A stretch of 64,000 nt of DNA. It comes from Gnetum montanum (taxonomy: Eukaryota; Streptophyta; Gnetopsida; Gnetales; Gnetaceae). Where the stretch lies: NCBI GenBank assembly GCA_015680685.1, contig MNCI01030541.1, forward strand, positions 174,421-238,420. Reading direction: 5' to 3'. Below, piece by piece: positions 63,501 to 64,000 of this stretch; positions within the stretch are counted from its first letter, which is position 1, and the number at the start of each line of letters is the position of its first letter. The notes below the pieces were generated by a model, which saw nothing but the letters and a program-made list of their open reading frames with translations, did not search any database and was not told the origin of the DNA. A program made the translations under genes and the position numbers.

Positions 63501-64000
63501 CTTGGTTGTGTCAAGGGCATTGCCACTATGTCATAATGGGTATTGGGTGCAACGTGCCTTGGGAAGCGTTGAAAAGACATATCAAGAGGAGGGGGAAGGA
63601 GCTGCACCTTGATAGAAAAGGAGATGCAGCAGAATGTGCAAGAAAGGTGGAAGCATTTAAAGACTTCCAGCAAGCTGCAATATTCATGGACATTGAACAG
63701 CATAGGGTTGTGTTGGATGCCATACGCAACCAAGAGCAGAACATTTGCCACTACTTGTGATGTCCTTATCGTTTATAGAAGGGTTGGCGATTTTGGGGTC
63801 CATGCATCATTGACTTTGGGTTTTGTCTATTTGTTTCGAATCTGATAGGGGTGGTGTGGTCTGAAGAGCCCAGGGGGTGACAAGCATGCTCAATTTTGTA
63901 ATGGGGAGGTCAGGGGGTGAATTTGGGCCCCCTCTGTATTTTGACATATTGGAATCATTGGAGATATGTTGGGGATTGATGGGAGAGGCCTCCCCTATTT
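60540..64000 (+). mobile_element. Decayed LINE, 3' half (RT to 3' UTR), cut by the window end
   Basis: It starts in RT with INCSQLVLILK, then HFWAIGVCNTLLCLF, QASFVKERYI and LKLDITKAYDIVSW. The catalytic loop reads YANN at 61140-61151 (both Asp now Asn). A G-rich tract at 61400-61450 replaces part of the thumb. zf-RVT: CPLCMAGLETMVHFASNCP at about 62100. The extra domain spans 62440-62880 (HSGNTLKLLKLHFTLMHCLR, LGLILAL). Coiled coil, J-like module and a 3' UTR with C-runs follow. With 51656-54285 it forms one element interrupted by the minus-strand LINE, with roughly 300-450 bp of target missing. Confidence 0.75.
63443..63760 (+). pseudogene. LINE ORF2 C-terminus: J-like module, HLD variant
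   Basis: An open frame of 105 codons: MEVAQIQQQLDQTHANSAQS then GHCHYVIMGIGCNVPWEALK, RHIKRRGKELHLDRKG (HLD at 63605-63613), EAFKDFQQAAIFMDIEQHRV and VLDAIRNQEQ, ending TGA at 63758-63760. The module is intact from end to end with no stop although upstream parts are decayed. The natural C-terminus therefore lies about 25 residues beyond the HRVVLD helix. Confidence 0.7.

Overview
This window is transposon-dominated nuclear DNA from a seed plant. Every recognisable coding domain is a plant retrotransposon type (Athila/Tat-like Ty3-gypsy, Ty1-copia, LINEs with a DUF4283-like ORF1 and a zf-RVT domain), apart from three small spliced exons of a host gene. A 22.7 kb intron packed with old, nested elements would suit a large, slowly purged genome such as a gymnosperm, but that is inference and no species can be named.

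Layout. 1344-18636: an Athila-like gypsy element on the minus strand, with its 3' LTR at 1344-2194, gag-protease-RT-RNaseH-integrase between 9.5 and 4.4 kb, and a truncated 5' LTR at 18128-18636. A second element of 8.0 kb (10055-18033, minus strand) is inserted in its leader. That insert has 1.15 kb LTRs, a perfect ATGAC target-site duplication, and a gag-protease frame with no recognisable RT or integrase, so it looks like a non-autonomous Tat-like element. 18637-22871 has no recognised gene.

22872-46033 (minus strand) holds the last three exons of a host gene. Its conserved C-terminal motifs look like the MSS51-C / zf-MYND protein family. The three exons join in phase 0 through GT-AG introns of 226 bp and 22,651 bp; the 5' exons lie outside the window. 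The long intron holds a 5'-truncated LINE, a gypsy gag relic, a complete copia element with LTRs, another LINE tail, and a copia relic split by a 6.6 kb LINE with a 15-bp target-site duplication. Two more LINE tails follow. Upstream of exon A (46142 to the end) are a copia element whose 5' LTR is interrupted by a LINE, then a decayed LINE split by an opposite-strand LINE. Nearly all intronic elements are antisense to the gene.

The most unusual observation concerns the LINE family. After endonuclease, RT and zf-RVT, its ORF2 continues into an uncharacterised conserved helical region. A charged coiled coil follows, and then a roughly 70-residue module that looks like a DnaJ J domain, including an HPD tripeptide in three of seven copies. 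All seven copies in the window keep this 3' coding block, which suggests a LINE lineage that captured or evolved a J-like C-terminus. Several sequence artefacts (single-N junctions next to exact duplications, homopolymer tracts, two N gaps) are listed separately.
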